A stretch of DNA of 64,000 nucleotides from Hyparrhenia diplandra (GCA_015847255.1 JADLZK010008792.1:124001-188000), one strand, 5' to 3'. Counted from the first letter of the stretch, positions 45,298 to 58,661 are shown. Notes: generated by a model not told the origin, from the sequence alone. Numbers and translations are program-made.

Positions 45298-48200
45298 ATG
45301 GAGACCCCGCCGCCGCCGTGCTCTTGGGGGACGGAGAAACCGAAGCGCCGCCGCCGCCGCCGCCGCCGCCACCCCACAGGTTTGTTCGTGGATGATGTGG
45401 ATCCATCTTCTGAGAGCTTTATTTGAGCCGTCTTTCAATGTCGTGGTACTACCATATGCATGCATGGAACATGTTCGTTATATTGTTCATACGTACGTAC
45501 GCACACATGCTCATGGTCTTGTCTTCCTCGTCGAGATTAATTGATCGATTTTTTTCTAAGAATTATCGGTCGATTATTATTTTGCATGATTAATTAATTA
45601 TATTATTTGTTGTAGATGAATGCAGAAGCCAGCCACACGAGACTGAGGCCATCCCTTCTTCCCAAGCAGACATCACCTTGCCATACCTTCCAGAGGTACT
45701 AACATATAGAGTGTCATCACCATTATATCGTCATTGATCTTCTTAGCCAATCATTTACCGATTCATCTAAAAGTTTCAAAAATATATATATATGGGCGTC
45801 TTTAAGCCAAAAACACACAAATTGCATCTCTATCGTGATATAGATTGTCTGATTATAATGAAACCTCAAATTAAGGGTGTGTGTTTGGTTGGGCTATGCC
45901 GTTTGCACAAGTTGTTGTGAGTCGTAGGCCGTTGAAAAGTAGCTGTGAGAAAGCAGTTATGGCAAAAGCAAAAGGTTATTTGGTTAGAGGTGATGTCAAA
46001 TTATAGGCTGTCCGAGAAATATGTGTGTGCTGCGCATAGAATGCAGGACATGTTTATATGCAAATTGCTCATAACAAACTAATTTGTTCATTAATTCATA
46101 TGATAATCACTATTTAAACAGAGTAAAAATAAGTCCATATAAATAAAAACAAGTATCCATAAAGGGCTTATTCAACTATGATATCTCTCAACATAACTAG
46201 CTTCTTCTCGCACTAACCAAATCATCAGCTATCCTAGCATGAATGTCGTTCATGGTGTCATCGTTCTCCACATCTGGGCTCTCCTCCTCTTCCGTGTCAC
46301 TTTCTAGTAAGTAGTCTTCGTTAGCATCACATCTATCAAACTCCTTATCACGTAACTTCACATGTCCTTCAAAAATACGTCACTTTTGCTTCAAAACTTC
46401 AAAAGACCTTTCAATAACATTTCGAAGGGATGAATGCAAGAAATTGAACATCTAACATGATTGCATTTGATTCCTTTCTCTCGATTGTTGCGTCTCATTT
46501 TTTTTTAAAAAAATTAGCAAGGCACATTCAACAAAGAACACAAAAAATTTATGTTTACAATGAAGGAATAGTTCTTATAGCAAGGTGTTCATCCCACCAT
46601 TCCTGTGAGCACACAATAGTTTGCTTTGTTTCATCCCATCTAGACTAGTGGCACAATTCTTGAACTTCATAAATGTTGAATATTCCTTTTTCAAGACATC
46701 TAACTTGTTCTTCATTGTTTTTTGTTCGATTGTCACCGGATTTTTGTGCTTAACTTAGAAACAACATTCTTCCAACAGGTAGTAGTGAAAAATCCCATCA
46801 GCCTATTGTCGGCTTCTATCTCTTCTTTGCTGGCATCAAACAAATGCCTTACAAAAGCATCACCCCAATCTACCTTGTCACCCATTCTTGAACCAACAAA
46901 AAAAAATTCAATCAACTTGCAAGGAACAAAACAACTTTACCTACATCACACAGGCACTACTAATCATACATCAATTTGAAACATTACTGCATCCATCACA
47001 AACAACAGAGAATGGGGGATCTCGGACATACCTTGCAGCCGGAGGAGCATGGCGACCTGGGGCGAAGTCGATGGAGGATGGAAGAGGACGGCGACCTAGG
47101 GATCCTTGGATGGGGACGAACCTCACCGGTGCCTCCGATGGCAAGTGCTGCAGCTTGGGGGCGGACCCTCGGGCGCCGCGGGCAGATGGTGGCTCGATGG
47201 CGGTGCCGCAACTTGGCGATGGCGTCCTCCCCGGGCGGCGACGAGAGGAAGGGTCAGTGGGGGCGGCGGCAGCGGCGGTCTCTTGTAGTGCAACCCTAGC
47301 CGCGTGCTGTCATATCGCGACGAGGAAGGGGCTTAGACGGAAAGGGCGGCGTGCGAGACGGGAAAGGGTTGCGAGGGATGAAATATAACAGCTCCAAACG
47401 TTATTTTCTCATCATAACTAGTGGCAGTGGGAAATTTTGTGCCCTAAATGCTAGTAAAAGCAAGGTCTGGGCTTTTGGGCCCTTTGATTGGCTTTTGGCA
47501 AAAGCAAAAGCAGCTAAAAAGCCTAACCAAAGAGACCCTAAAAACGAGTCTAGCTAGCGTCGTTATTTATATTCTACAAAGATAATGCATAATTTCCCTC
47601 TGTCCATGATTAAATCAAGTTCTATCTAGTTTAGGACAGATTAATTAGTGCTACACATAAAAGATCACACAGAATAATGCGCCCCTAATCTGAATTCAAT
47701 CTTTTAATTGTGTATGTGTACTAATTGCAAATGCTTCTTTGTCTTTGGAGGGCGTTTAATCATCAAAGACTTTATTACTACTTCACTCAACCGAAACTCA
47801 CTAGTTTGACTCTCGCTACAGGGTGTTTCTAGAAACATGCTGACCGAACAATGGGGGTGTTAATTTCCATTTTTAGAAAAAAGGTATTCATTCCAACCTT
47901 CACATCCAAACGAGGATGATTACAGCCATGAGTCACCAAACAAGGGGCATAGCCCACAATTCCACTAAGTGGTAGCGGTACACTTTCGGACACAAATAAA
48001 TCCTCACACAAGAGGACAATCAAACCGAAAAACTCAGATAACTAACGTAACAGCAGGACTGAAACCTGCTAGTGCGCAACAGCGCAAAAGCCAATCTTGA
48101 AAATTACTGAAAACCATGCCAGAAACTATGGGCCCCAAAACCACCAAAGTTCAAGAACAAGACAGCTTGCTAGCCACATCACTACTCCAAAGACCTCAAA

Positions 48201-50584
48201 CAGCTAGAGACGAAATCTCAGCTTCAGCAAAACAGCACATGAAGGTTTTACACTTCCAATTCCTGGAGCCAAAGAACTGAAGCATCACTGCCTCAAGTTG
48301 TTTACAGCCGTCATTCATCACTCTTCCCTCTTCCTCTTTAGACAACAGGAACCATTGCCGGATCCAAGAGTTACTCCTAAAAATTACCTGCAAAAAAAGG
48401 AGTTAGTCACTTTTCTTTGAAACACAACATCATTTCTATTCAATATGGCCCCACACATGGCCATCAGTCCCACAATTATTTGACATCTTATTCCATGAGT
48501 GGAACTCCTTAACCAAGATCCAATATTGTGTCCTAAAAAAGTATTATTACTATGTAATTTTCAATGGGGGTGTTATATGTCCTAAAAAGTAGTATTTTTT
48601 GCTACTAATATTGATAATTATATAGCTAATTAAATGACTTATATCCTCATGGACGCAGGATGTCTTGCAGCACATACATTCCCTGATGAAAATGCGAGAC
48701 GCAGCTCGTGCAGCCTGCGTGTCCCGGAGCTTCCTACGCTTCTGGAGGCTCTACCCGAACCTGCAGTTCACCCAGAAAACCCTAGCCGCGAGCAAGCAGC
48801 CATTGCTGCAGAATAACAAGCACTGCAGAGGCAAGTATGTTTTCAGCAAAGCACGACAGGTGCTTGAGAACCACTCCAGTGTCGGAGTGAGGAGGATCAA
48901 CCTTAACCTCATAGCCTGCTCCAAGGGCGACATTGATGCCAGCCTCCTTGACGGCTGGCTCCGGCGAGCAGTCAAGCCTGGCGTTGCTGACCTCACTCTG
49001 CGGCTGCCGAATGGCTATGAGTCTGAATACAGCTTCCCCTACTCGCTCCTGCAATCTGATGATGAAGTGGCTGACACTGACAGCTGCAGCTCGACGAGCT
49101 CATCAATTCAGTCTCTTCATCTCTCCTCGTGCGGCTTCCATCCCACAGCTAACGACATTCCAAGGTGGCAGCTTGCTTGCTCCCGGAGCTTGTCCAGAGT
49201 GCGGTTGCACAAGGTCGGCGTCAATGGAGATGAACTATGGATCTTTCTTTCTAGCTGCTTCTCTCTAGAGCAGCTGGACCTCTCAAAATGTAAAATGGTT
49301 GCCTCCCTGAGGATACCTCGTGTTCTGCGGAAGCTCAAGGTGGTGTTCTTGCTACAATGCTGGGCGATGAAGGCGTTTGAAAGCGACGCTCCGAACCTCT
49401 CTACCTTGAGATGTGAAGGTTTGCGGCTGTTGAGGTTCACGCTTGGAGACTCGTTGGAGACCAAGGAGCTGGATGTGCGCACGAGCGGCATGCATTGCTT
49501 AGTCCAGTATGCAGGCAGCAACTTGCCATCCATCGCGCCAAATCTTGAAAGCCTTGTGCTTTCAACACATTATGAGGTATAGTACTACATATATATACAC
49601 ACTATATCTACATAAATTTCATACATGTTTTGAGAATGTTTGTTTGGTTTTTTTATCCTTCAGATCTTAAAGGCGCCAGCGATAACTGACAGATTCAAGA
49701 ACCTCAAGCATCTTGTTATCTGTCTTGGCGAATATGGTGGATTTTGCAAAGGCTATGACTTGCTTTCTTTGACTTGTTTCCTTGATGCATGTGTTGCCTT
49801 GGAGACCTTCATCTTACGTGTGAGTAGTGCTTGATCATCTCCTCATGTATTTTAACTGCTATATGCTCCGTATATATGCCCAAGTAAGCAAGTAACCGTT
49901 ACTAGTAATAATATATACAATTTGATCATCACCTTGCGAGGACTTGTTTCTTCTTTTTCTCCAGTTGTTGTTTTTCTAGTTGTTTTGGGTTCTTGATCAG
50001 TAGAAGTAGAGAACAGGAGTAGCTCGCAGAGTTGCGAGAGTTGTAAGAGTTGTTTTTTCTGTTTTTAACGTCTAATAAAAATCCGGCAAAAGCTTTTTGC
50101 CGCCCTTCCAAAAAAAAAAAAAAAATAATAACCCTAGAAATGCATGCAATATTCATGTGTGCAGATTGCAGATGGTTTTGGATGGTACAAGAAGTACCTC
50201 ATTGTTGGAAAACCTGACGAAAATCCATGGCAATCCAGCAGCAGGCAGGAGCTCCCAGGAATCCGCTATGGCGGCCTTGGAAACCTGAGGAAGGCGACCA
50301 TCACGGGCTTCTGCACTGCCAAGAGCTTGGTCGAGCTGACATGGTACATCCTCGAGAGGGCGTCGTTATCGCTGCAGTGCCTCGTTCTGGACACAACCCC
50401 CGGCTACGACAGGAAGCGCTCCTCCGACAGGTGTCTGCCGATGCCGATACACGCGCAGGCACGTTGGGACGCTGAGAAGATACTCACCTGCGTGAGGAAA
50501 TACATCGAGCCCAAGGTCCCTGTCGGCATCGAGCTCAAGTTTCTTGGGCCGTGTAGCTGGTGCCACGCCATGGATGCCAAATAA
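45298..50584 (+). CDS. F-box/LRR (FBD-like) protein, five exons, apparently intact
   Basis: The likely role is substrate selection in an SCF ubiquitin ligase. Exons are 45298-45379, 45616-45695, 48659-49576, 49664-49819 and 50165-50584. All introns are GT-AG and the phases agree, giving 551 aa. The start is the ATG before TPPPPCSWGTEKPK, followed by an eight-Arg run. The F-box spans the exon 2/3 junction (LPYLPEDVLQHIHSLM, then AARAACVSRSFLRFW, about residues 49-80). Leucine-rich repeats follow in exons 3 and 4 (SIQSLHLSSCGF, LEQLDLSKCKMVASLRIP, NLKHLVICLG). Exon 5 ends VRKYIEPKVPVGIELKFLGP, a tail typical of grass FBD-like F-box proteins. Intron 2 is 2.96 kb and holds a PIF/Harbinger element. 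No stop or frameshift was found. The target is unknown. Confidence 0.88.
45875..47538 (-). mobile_element. PIF/Harbinger element with both ORFs decayed
   Basis: Ends share AGGGT(G/C)T(G/C)T(G/T)TTTGGTT-type inverted repeats, with TAA at both flanks (45872-45874 and 47539-47541). On the minus strand the DDE transposase C-terminus is visible: FLHSSLRNVIERSFEVLKQK (46445-46385), then FDRCDANEDYLLESDTEEES and IHARIADDLVSARR (to 46200). The second PIF protein, a Myb/SANT-like partner, leaves MGDKVDWGDAFVRHLFDASK (46885-46826) and FMKFKNCATSLDG (46670-46630). Most of the catalytic core is missing. A GC-rich leader-like part lies at 47020-47370. The element sits in intron 2 of the F-box gene, in the opposite orientation. 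Confidence 0.85.
47875..48400 (-). mobile_element. Probable retroelement 3' fragment in intron 2
   Basis: On the minus strand a frame reads FLLSKEEEGRVMNDGCKQLE, then AVMLQFFGSRNWKCKTFMCC, and stops at about 48196. About 300 bases of non-coding tail follow, ending in a T-rich stretch read on the minus strand. The single truncated ORF with a long tail suggests a retrotransposed fragment. I cannot name the family. Confidence 0.4.
49935..50125 (+). mobile_element. Short poly-A retroelement tail in intron 4
   Basis: A 175-base segment ends GGCAAAAGCTTTTTGCCGCC, where GGCAAAAGCTTTTTGCC is a perfect palindrome. It is followed by 16 A (50110-50125). This is typical of a truncated LINE or SINE 3' end. 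It is inserted in intron 4 of the F-box gene without touching the splice sites. Confidence 0.65.
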
Positions 50585-51540
50585 GGTGCCTTGGCTTAGC
50601 CTGCGCGACAGAAGGAGCTAATAATGTGCCAGTGTTAAGCGCTACCGTTGTGTGTGTTCATGCATGTTTAAGCTATAGTTTATTTGTTAAAATCTGTTAT
50701 TACTGCCAGGTGTTGAATATTTCATCCTCTCCTTTTGCGAGGTTAAGTACGTGTTACCTTGTTTATGAGTACCAACATAGAAAATATATAGTACAAGCTT
50801 ATACTATTTCTCCATCCTTCACGGACAATCAGTTGTAGGCTAAAACCCTTGATGAAACCCAAAATTTTGCTAAATTTGGCGCTAGGAGATCTATGATCAA
50901 ATAGATCTCGAAACCTCCTTCAATTACTGTATTTACTTGAGCAAGAGTTGATGTGGTATCTCACAGGGAAATTTATTGTTAATGGATACTTCTTCTGTTC
51001 CAAAATATTGGGCGCATTGGGATTCAAAATGTCAAACTTAGCTATTTTTCACAGTTAACTAAATAAGTTGTATTTAGTAGATAAAAATGTTTTAGAAACA
51101 ATCACATTAATATAATTCTACATATCCTCTATAAGAATTTATTTTGCACAACTGATAATACAGTGTAAAAATAACTAGTCATAAAAGCATCCTCCCTCCG
51201 CCCTAAAATAATATACATACCTTGAAAAGGGAAAAGTCATATATAAAATAGCATTTGACTAACTTTCTCTCACTACATGTTGTTTGATAGAGGATCAATA
51301 TAGAATACCAGAGGCAATTTGAATCTAAATTTACTGATGCAAGTTTTGTCTCATAAACTTGTATATAATTTGAATAAAATGGTTCCAGTCAAATCTTTAC
51401 TATCAATGGAAGCTACAATTTATAAAATGGCGTGCAGTCAAATTAACAATAAATTAGATATGGTTTTGAAGGAAAATGGCAGAATTTAAAGTGTCATTTA
51501 GAAGGCCATTGAGAGTAGTAGGCTACTAGCTATATATATA
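50585..51540. other. 3' flank of the F-box gene and MITE remnants
   Basis: The first 250 bases are likely 3' UTR. TACTTCTTCTGTTCCAAAATA (from 50988) and CTCCCTCCGCCCTAAAATAA (51192) resemble Stowaway MITE left ends. No opposite ends were found for either, so they are fragments. The remainder is AT-rich. Confidence 0.4.
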
Positions 51541-51544
51541 GCTG

Positions 51545-52050
51545 ATGCCTATATATGATATCGACCGAGACAAAAGGATGGAGCAATACTACGGCATGTC
51601 ATTATATGCCGTCCTTGACCTGCCAAGATCTTCCCTGTGGAACGATGCAGCAATAAAAAAATGTATTCAAAAAAGGCGACTCTTCAATTTCTGGAAGAAT
51701 TCAAACATGTTAGGCAATGCCAATTTCTGGAAGAATTCAAATATGCGACACTGGCACTGGCACCTCCTAATTTCCATTTCTGAATTCAAAAAGTATCCAC
51801 TGATACAACACGTTGCCCATGACAGCGAGCGGAGCACACTAACCACTAGCAGATCGGTGGAGCAACATCGTCTGGTCCTAAATCAGTCGTGACAAGATGT
51901 GACGAGTGCCCGGCATTATTATCATACCCTACCTCATACCATCTATATTAGGCAGGGAACATTTTAACTTGTCATTGCCGTCCGTGACCGGCCAAAAGGT
52001 CTTCCCTGGTGTTGTTTACTCTATCATATGGAGCACTTTAAAGTGTATAA
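51545..52050. repeat. Segment with two internal duplications
   Basis: CAATTTCTGGAAGAATTCAAA occurs twice in close tandem (about 51687-51707 and 51720-51740). A TCATT...GCCGTCC.TGACC.GCCAA...TCTTCCCTG pattern at 51599-51638 recurs at 51976-52013. A 115-codon + strand frame (51545-51892) spans the first part but shows no recognisable domain. Confidence 0.5.
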
Positions 52051-52051
52051 T

Positions 52052-52110
52052 ATACTCTCTACACTCTAAGTTATAAGTCACTTTGACTTTTTTGATACAT
52101 TAACTTTTTT
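52052..52110. repeat. Stowaway-like MITE end
   Basis: TACTCTCTACACTCTAAG, followed by TTATAAGTCACTTTGACTTT, is the pattern of a grass Stowaway left end. A matching right end was not found. Confidence 0.45.
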
Positions 52111-52239
52111 GGCACATCCGTTTTGTATGGAAACTAGACTAAAAACCATACAACTGAGGAGAGTGCACCACTCATCCTTAAACGAATCAGGTACAAACCT
52201 AGACAACTATCATAACTCACGCTACTACTTGCTCCAACT

Positions 52240-53520
52240 TGGTTGAATCGACCCAACTAACACAACGACCTACCAGATGACACTAAACGCATAGCATGGG
52301 GCACCATCTTGGACAATTGGTAGCAGCAATCGTGGAACTGTAATGCCTATCCATGTCTCCAAGGGGCAAGCGACGCTAAAAGAACGACAGGACGAGATGG
52401 GAAGGTTTTCACCTGTAACATCCAATACGAAAGGATGAGAGGTAGGAAAGGACGCCTCCAAAAAGGTAACGACATCAACATATGTCATCGTCTTAGCTTT
52501 CAACCCAATCTCATTTACCTCCATAACCGTCGCCACCGGAGACCGAACCCTACCAGGTAGGTAGGGTGCAGTAATGGATCAACAACATCCTCGCTTGGCC
52601 GCTGCCCCTAGATACATGGCCAGGAGAAGCATCGGGAGAAACCCATTGAAGAGTCTGCCCCAGCCAGAACAAGTAAAACCGGCTAGCGGCCAGTAGATCC
52701 TACTAGCTTCACCTTGGAAGCCAAACCGAGGAAGGAGGACCAATGGTAGGGAGAAAAGGGTCAGCATCAGAAGAAGCCCCCAGCCATCCAGCCCATCAAT
52801 GTCTCTACCCCTACCGAGCCAGACCCGCATCAACCATGTCGTGCAGATCCCAGCCACCTCAACCGACTCCCACTGCAAGACTCTCGCCATGCCCACTCGG
52901 CCACCGTCAAAGTCTTTGACCGTGAGATCCTGGAGTGGCCCAGACCGACCCTTGCCTAACCGCCATGTCGCAACAAATACGAAGACGATCTGGCCGCCAT
53001 CATCAACACCACCACAGTGGTGACGCTGCATGCATGACCACCACACTACCAATCTATTCTGACTCAATTGATGCACTTTCTTGCCAAAGCTAACTCCAGT
53101 GTCGGCCGAACGCCAGCGCCGTCAACCAATACCACCATAGGAGTTCTATATCTAGTCCTGCTAGGGCCATATCCGGTAGCCAGGGCACCCGATCCGCCGC
53201 TGCCTCAGTCACCGGCATGCTGCTCTATGGTGAGCAGCAGGCCTATCCCGCGCCTCTGCGCGCATGGCAATCCGTCGCTCCCACTCCATCGCCGCCACAC
53301 ACCCACCGCCCCTCCGCGTGCAGCAACTGCCGCCATGGCCGTCGAGCGCCACCCCGCATGGAGAAGCTCGCATGGCGGGTGAGGACCATGACGCCACCAT
53401 CCTAGGGAGGCAAGCGGGCCTCCCGACAGCCTCCTTCGCCAGCGGCGAGGGGGGGCGTTAGGAGGGGCGAAGGGCGGGCGACGGCTAGGTCTCCACCTCA
53501 CATGCCACCTGTGCGGGCCT
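52240..53520 (-). mobile_element. Probable retroelement 5' region, minus strand
   Basis: Read leftward, a GC-rich leader with a low-complexity coding look (53500-53200) is followed by an open stretch (53076-52579, 165 codons) rich in Trp, Gly and Leu, then another (52536-52270). No reverse transcriptase, endonuclease or gag motif is visible. The arrangement resembles the 5' UTR and ORF1 zone of plant LINEs, but this is only a resemblance. Confidence 0.3.
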
Positions 53521-54013
53521 GTGTAGCCGCTCCCTATGCCTGGAATATGGTATAGTAATTAATAAATTTTGGAGATAAATAAAGTATATACATGCATGTA
53601 AGTAGTTACTATGGTATAACGAATAATCAAAGGCTTCACGCTGAAATGCTGGGCCTGTCTAGCCAAGGCACTCTTGTGCAACTTCAGCACGCTTCAGTTG
53701 CCTAACTGTAGCACCAGTCACAGTCTTTTTACATAATTAAATAATTAATCAAAGATGAACACGCAAGACTTTGTGTCGTCCTGCATGTACTGTGCAGAGA
53801 TTGATATATAGATAGAGTCGTTGCAACCGGTTGGACCGGATATATATTGCATTACATTGGTTTGGTGGCGCACTACTCGTCCGTCGCTGGATGGACGGAT
53901 CGGAGAGTCCCGTCGGCAGAAGGCAGCTTGTTGCTTGCAACGACGACGACGTAACCGAAACCGAACAGTGCGTGTCATCTTCGATCGTCTGCGTGTTTCG
54001 CCGCCTGCGTGCC
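53521..54013. other. Upstream flank of the lyase pseudogene
   Basis: AT-rich to 53820, then moderately GC-rich toward the TATA box. No supported ORF. Confidence 0.4.
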
Positions 54014-54020
54014 TATAAAG
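54014..54020 (+). promoter_or_regulatory. TATA box of the lyase gene
   Basis: TATAAAG lies in GC-richer DNA about 315 bases before the chosen ATG (54330). The spacing allows a leader of about 280 bases. Confidence 0.55.
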
Positions 54021-55015
54021 AGCCGAGGCGCCGGAGGATGCCGCTGTGTGTGCCCATACATGACCTATAGTCTCCCTTATAGCTAGTTTTGGGCTTCTGG
54101 CCGCGCAAGTTCTTCGGGCGTGCTCTGGTACACCTTGGTCGCCGTCAGCCAGCTGGCCGGCTCGATCGATCAGCTCTTTTCAATTCAAGCAAGGCAAGCT
54201 AGAGACGACGATCACGCGCACCACGCACGCGCAGAGCGCGCGTCGTCGTCGGCGTCGCCGGCAGGTGCCTATACCGGCGGTGTGGCGCGCGGGGGCCAGG
54301 CCACCGATTGCCACGCCATTAATCAACCAATGGCCGCCGCCGCCGCTGGTGGTGGTGGTGGAGCAGTAAGGTCGCTGATGCTAGGGGTCATCGTCATCCT
54401 GCTCACCGCCGCCGTTGCACAGTCGTCGTCGGCGGCGGCCAGTGGTGTTACGTTACGTGTTGACCGTCGCCATCAGGTATGTATGTATGGTGCACTACTA
54501 GCAGCAATACTATAGGAGAGGGTAGTAGCAGCAGCATGTAATTACATCCACTCCAGTATTAATTGTAGTATTCCACATAAAGATCGAGTTTTCTTATCAT
54601 ATTATTAGCACTAATACATCAATTTTCATAAGTTACTGTGCTATTAATAAAGTTTGCTAAATTTCCCTTTGAATCTCGTGACAAGTTATTACTGAGTGTA
54701 CTATATAGGAGCTAGTACTACTGATGAGCTAAGCCTAAGCCTCTATTTATTTCGTGCTTAATTTCCACCCATCTCGATCTGCAGGTGGTGGTGGTGGACA
54801 ACGGCGTGGTGCAGGTGACGCTGTCGACACCGCAGGGCCACATCACCGGCGTCCGCTACAACGGCCAGCGCAACAACCTCCTGCAGTACTACAGCGGCGG
54901 CGGCCAGAAAAACTCAGGAGGGTAATATAGCTAGAATTCTTATACTGTATATATAAAATTCTAGTACTATTTTATTTATAATGTTCATTCAGAATTTCAG
55001 ATGTAATAATATATA

Positions 55016-58000
55016 CTAGTGATTTGCGCACGCCCATGCGCGCGAGGCAATGGCCGCGATTATAGAGGGGAAATAAAACGATAATACTGACAATTGGCTG
55101 GCTCTGAGTCTACGATCACTGAAACAAAACAGACCTAAAAACATATGCTATTTTCCCCCCTTTTTTCCACGTATGAGAATGATAGTTATTTGTTCATCAC
55201 CTAAAAGGCAATATCTGAATATTTTCCCATCACAGCATTAAGCGGTTTGACTCATCTCGATCTATACATGTGATAGACCAACAATTTTTCTGAAATAAAT
55301 GCAACAGGACAAATAGGTAGCACATACATTACATAAGCCATTAGACTGTGCATATAGAAATGGAAGACAATTGCAACAGAACAGATACAAATAGCGTCGA
55401 GGCTAAGAACAAAAACAAAAGATAAACTTGCATTTTGCCTCCAACCTAGCAACCAGGATAGCACCAAAATACTGTTTTGCATGACATAAACTCACTGGTT
55501 CGCATGACATAAGCGCTCAGTAGCTACATTGATCTAACGAGGAAGACTACATAAACACAGGACAGAAGGTCTATGAGCTGAACGGTCACATGGTGGTCGG
55601 CCAAACGCCGGGTGAGAGCTTCACCGTGACGAAGATGCTCCTGAGGCACCTCCATTGCCACGGCCATGGTAGGAGTCAGCAGAGAAGAAGCTCGCAGCGT
55701 GCTTTGACAGGAAATCGTATAGTCAGTAGCGAAACTTGATGCACAGACATATACGTCAGTCTGTCATTCAAACTGAAGTGCTGGATCGTGAGTTAAAGTT
55801 TGGAAAGAACAATTGATTCAAATGAGCATGTTCAGTTGTGCATGAACATAGAAAACCGAACATGGAAAATTAAGCAACGACCGTAAAACTAAAGTTTTGG
55901 CTTCTTTCCACAGTTTTGCACATAGTAGCGAAGGCCAGTTTATGTTAGACAGTCTAGCAAAGGGCAGCTTATATCATGGAATGCGACAAAAACATACCTA
56001 AGGCAACAATGACAGCAGCTGAGCAGAAGCTCACCCCTTGCAAAAGCCCCCTAAGGAAACAGAAGCGCAGGAAACCAAGAAGACAATTAGAAATGGAAAC
56101 CTGAGCAACAATACAGCTACACATACTTTTCAGGAATTCTTTACCTAAAACAATCTAAAATCTTCAGAAGTAATTTCCAAGTAATTTTAGAACCAGCATG
56201 TAAATGCACCTAATGTAGAGGACACAACTCTCATCTTACAGATTTTCACTTTTCTGATGGGAAACCCTCCATCACCATTTGTTTGATTCTGCTTTAGGCC
56301 AAGAATAGAAAAGGTAGAGACACAACAGCAATTGTTTTTCCTTCATCTAGAATTAGAGGTTTTTTAGTAACCAAAAAAGGAAGTCTATACGAAGCATCAG
56401 AACTGATCAAAGGAAATATCAACGAACAAAGATGAGTTTTAAACTTATCCAAAGGAAAAAAAAAATCGTGGTCTATAACCAGCGATGCTAAATCTAAACA
56501 TAAGGTCCAGCAGATCAAGCAGGTGGACCAATCACCACGCTGTGGTTGAGCACAATGCAGGTACGTATAGCAATATGTTTTGTAAGGGGCATCCTGGTGA
56601 AAAATATCTACAGATATGTTGACAGGTTCGTATATCTACATGTCCAACTCAGGAACATGTATTTTCCTGTCACCTCTAAATCTCTAATGGTCTGTAGGTA
56701 AACTAAAAAACATGTTTTCCCTCTATAAACAACTTTTGGAGGGTCACTGAACCACAGTGCAGAACTAACAAAGCTCATGTTTCTGTAATCATAGCCATTT
56801 GTAAAATTCTCCTTATGGCCTATAGATCCATACCTTCAGTTAATACAACTGAGATAGAACTGAAATGGCCTGCACCACGACGCCAATTCTAACAACACCT
56901 GCACCACGATGCCAATTCTAACATTTATAATATTGGAGTGTAGCCTGTAGAATACATGACAGATCTAAACATTTATAATGTTGGAGTGTATGGACCAAAT
57001 CACAGCACTGAAGGAAAATAAGAACGCGGTGTCCTCTAAAAAAATCCAAAAGCATTACCTGATAATTTTTTTGGACACCATTCAGATGGGAGTCGTGGAG
57101 GGATTGACAGGCTCATCTTCTCTAGCCTTGCCTCCAAGCTGCTAACACGCTAGTTCCTGTTGTCTGCTTCAACTTTGAAGAGGAGTATGGTCTCCTATAG
57201 TAAAACAAAAAGGCGTGTTCAGATAGTGACAAATTATAGGAAAATGATAATTCATAATAGATATGCCTTCCTATGTACCCATTTGAGCAAGGTCATTGGT
57301 AACATCCATGGCAAAAATGAGGACACACGTACCAGCAAGGCTGGCTTCAGCCTCCATCCGTCCCCAGCGCCAGCGGTAGACTGACTGCTGCTGCTCTAAT
57401 TACCTGAGACAGGAGATTGACAAGCACCTGCTCCACTGCTGCAAACCTGCGGCAAATGAAACAAGCCAGCTGAGATGCCAACTAAAAATGGAATTAGCAA
57501 ATGCCCATTGATTGATCACTGCTGGACACAAGCTGCCTGCTGTAGTTGATAATTTGAACGCCCAGGTCATGCACAAGCTGCTGAACTTGCTGCACGCAAC
57601 CAATTCAAGCACATTAAGCAAATATAGAGAAACGTATGCAGAGAGAAGCATGACTGCAATGGAGAGAACAGAGTCAAGCGAGCTGCAGCTGCTGGAAATT
57701 AACATGAACTGCTGCACCTTCTCTTGGTGCTGTGTGTGCACGGGTTCCTGGATGAACACCGATTGGTGCAGAGCAACAACGAGGCTGGGGCAAGCGCTGG
57801 ACCAGGCAGTGGGAAACCGGCCTGCTGCCCCTGGAGTCCAAATCGCTCACGCTCAAGAACGCCAAAAACTTTTTCTAAAAAAAAAAAAAGAACGCCAAAA
57901 CCGAGCGCTGACAACAAGGAACAGAGGAGAGCGATAAGAGAAAGAAAATCGCTTGAGAACTGACCCAAATCAAAAGGATTCGAAACCAAATCTTGCACAG

Positions 58001-58660
58001 GTGATCACAATTGAGTTGAGAAACTACTCCTAGGAAATCATTGCCCGAAATAAACTCAAGCCCCAGCAAATCCAGATCGAGTGCAAGAATGAAATCTTAT
58101 CTCCTAAAACAAAAATCGTCGATTTCTCCGTGCTCGTGTTGAATTGATTTGTTTCACTTGGTACATAAGCACAAAACATGTCCTTGCACGAACTAAAGCA
58201 AAAAGAGTGAACTAAATCGATCTCAAATCGACGAATCAAAAAGTTCCCAAAAATAGCTCCGAAAATCAGAGACAGATGAATCCGGGTTGCGGCCGCGCCT
58301 AGGCATCCAGGGCCACTGCGATGGGTGGCGGCCTGGGCTGGGAGCCGCCGCCGCCTCGAGAAAGGATGGAGAGGGAGGAAGCGAGGAGAGCTAGGGTTAG
58401 GGTTGAAAACCGGTATTTAAAATTTTGCTACCGTGGACACGGTGAGGCCGCCGGGCGTGGCCTCACGTTCTACTATCCCAGGCCAGCCACTCACCGAACG
58501 ACAGCAGCACGGGCCGCCAATGGACGCTTGACAACAGCGTAATGCTTCACCTGCCGCTGGGCCACGAGACGCCAAGCCCCTGTTCGCAAAAAGTCAAGAG
58601 GCCGCACGCGCCGTCGATTGAGATCACAGCAGTCAAAAATTTTTTTACTACCGTGGACAC
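55016..58660 (-). mobile_element. Helitron-like insert with captured gene 5' region
   Basis: On the minus strand the left end shows a small hairpin (GCGCA/TGCGC, 55026-55041), six bases, then CTAG followed by T (55019-55015). This is the same layout as at 26400-26429. The right boundary is unresolved, between about 58420 and 58690. On the minus strand 58420-58180 looks like a gene 5' end (CCCTAACCCTAGCTCTCC, a C/T-rich leader, then TTCGGAGC... and AT-rich intron-like sequence). 57400-57760 is open on both strands without a known domain. So the insert probably carries a captured gene fragment in antisense to the lyase. Confidence 0.45.
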
Positions 58661-58661
58661 C
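58419..58661. repeat. Direct repeat at the right side of the intron insert
   Basis: CTACCGTGGACAC occurs at 58429-58441 and again at about 58649-58661, each preceded by an A/T-rich AAAATTTT stretch. It may mark the edge of the inserted element. Confidence 0.55.

Noticed and set aside
54120..54329. Upstream in-frame ATG for the lyase
   Set aside because: The 70 extra residues are polar and low-complexity and would bury the signal-peptide-like stretch that follows ATG 54330.
57512..57937. 141-codon plus-strand ORF in the lyase intron
   Set aside because: It contains a poly-A-derived Lys run, has no recognised domain, and a minus-strand frame is equally open over the same DNA.
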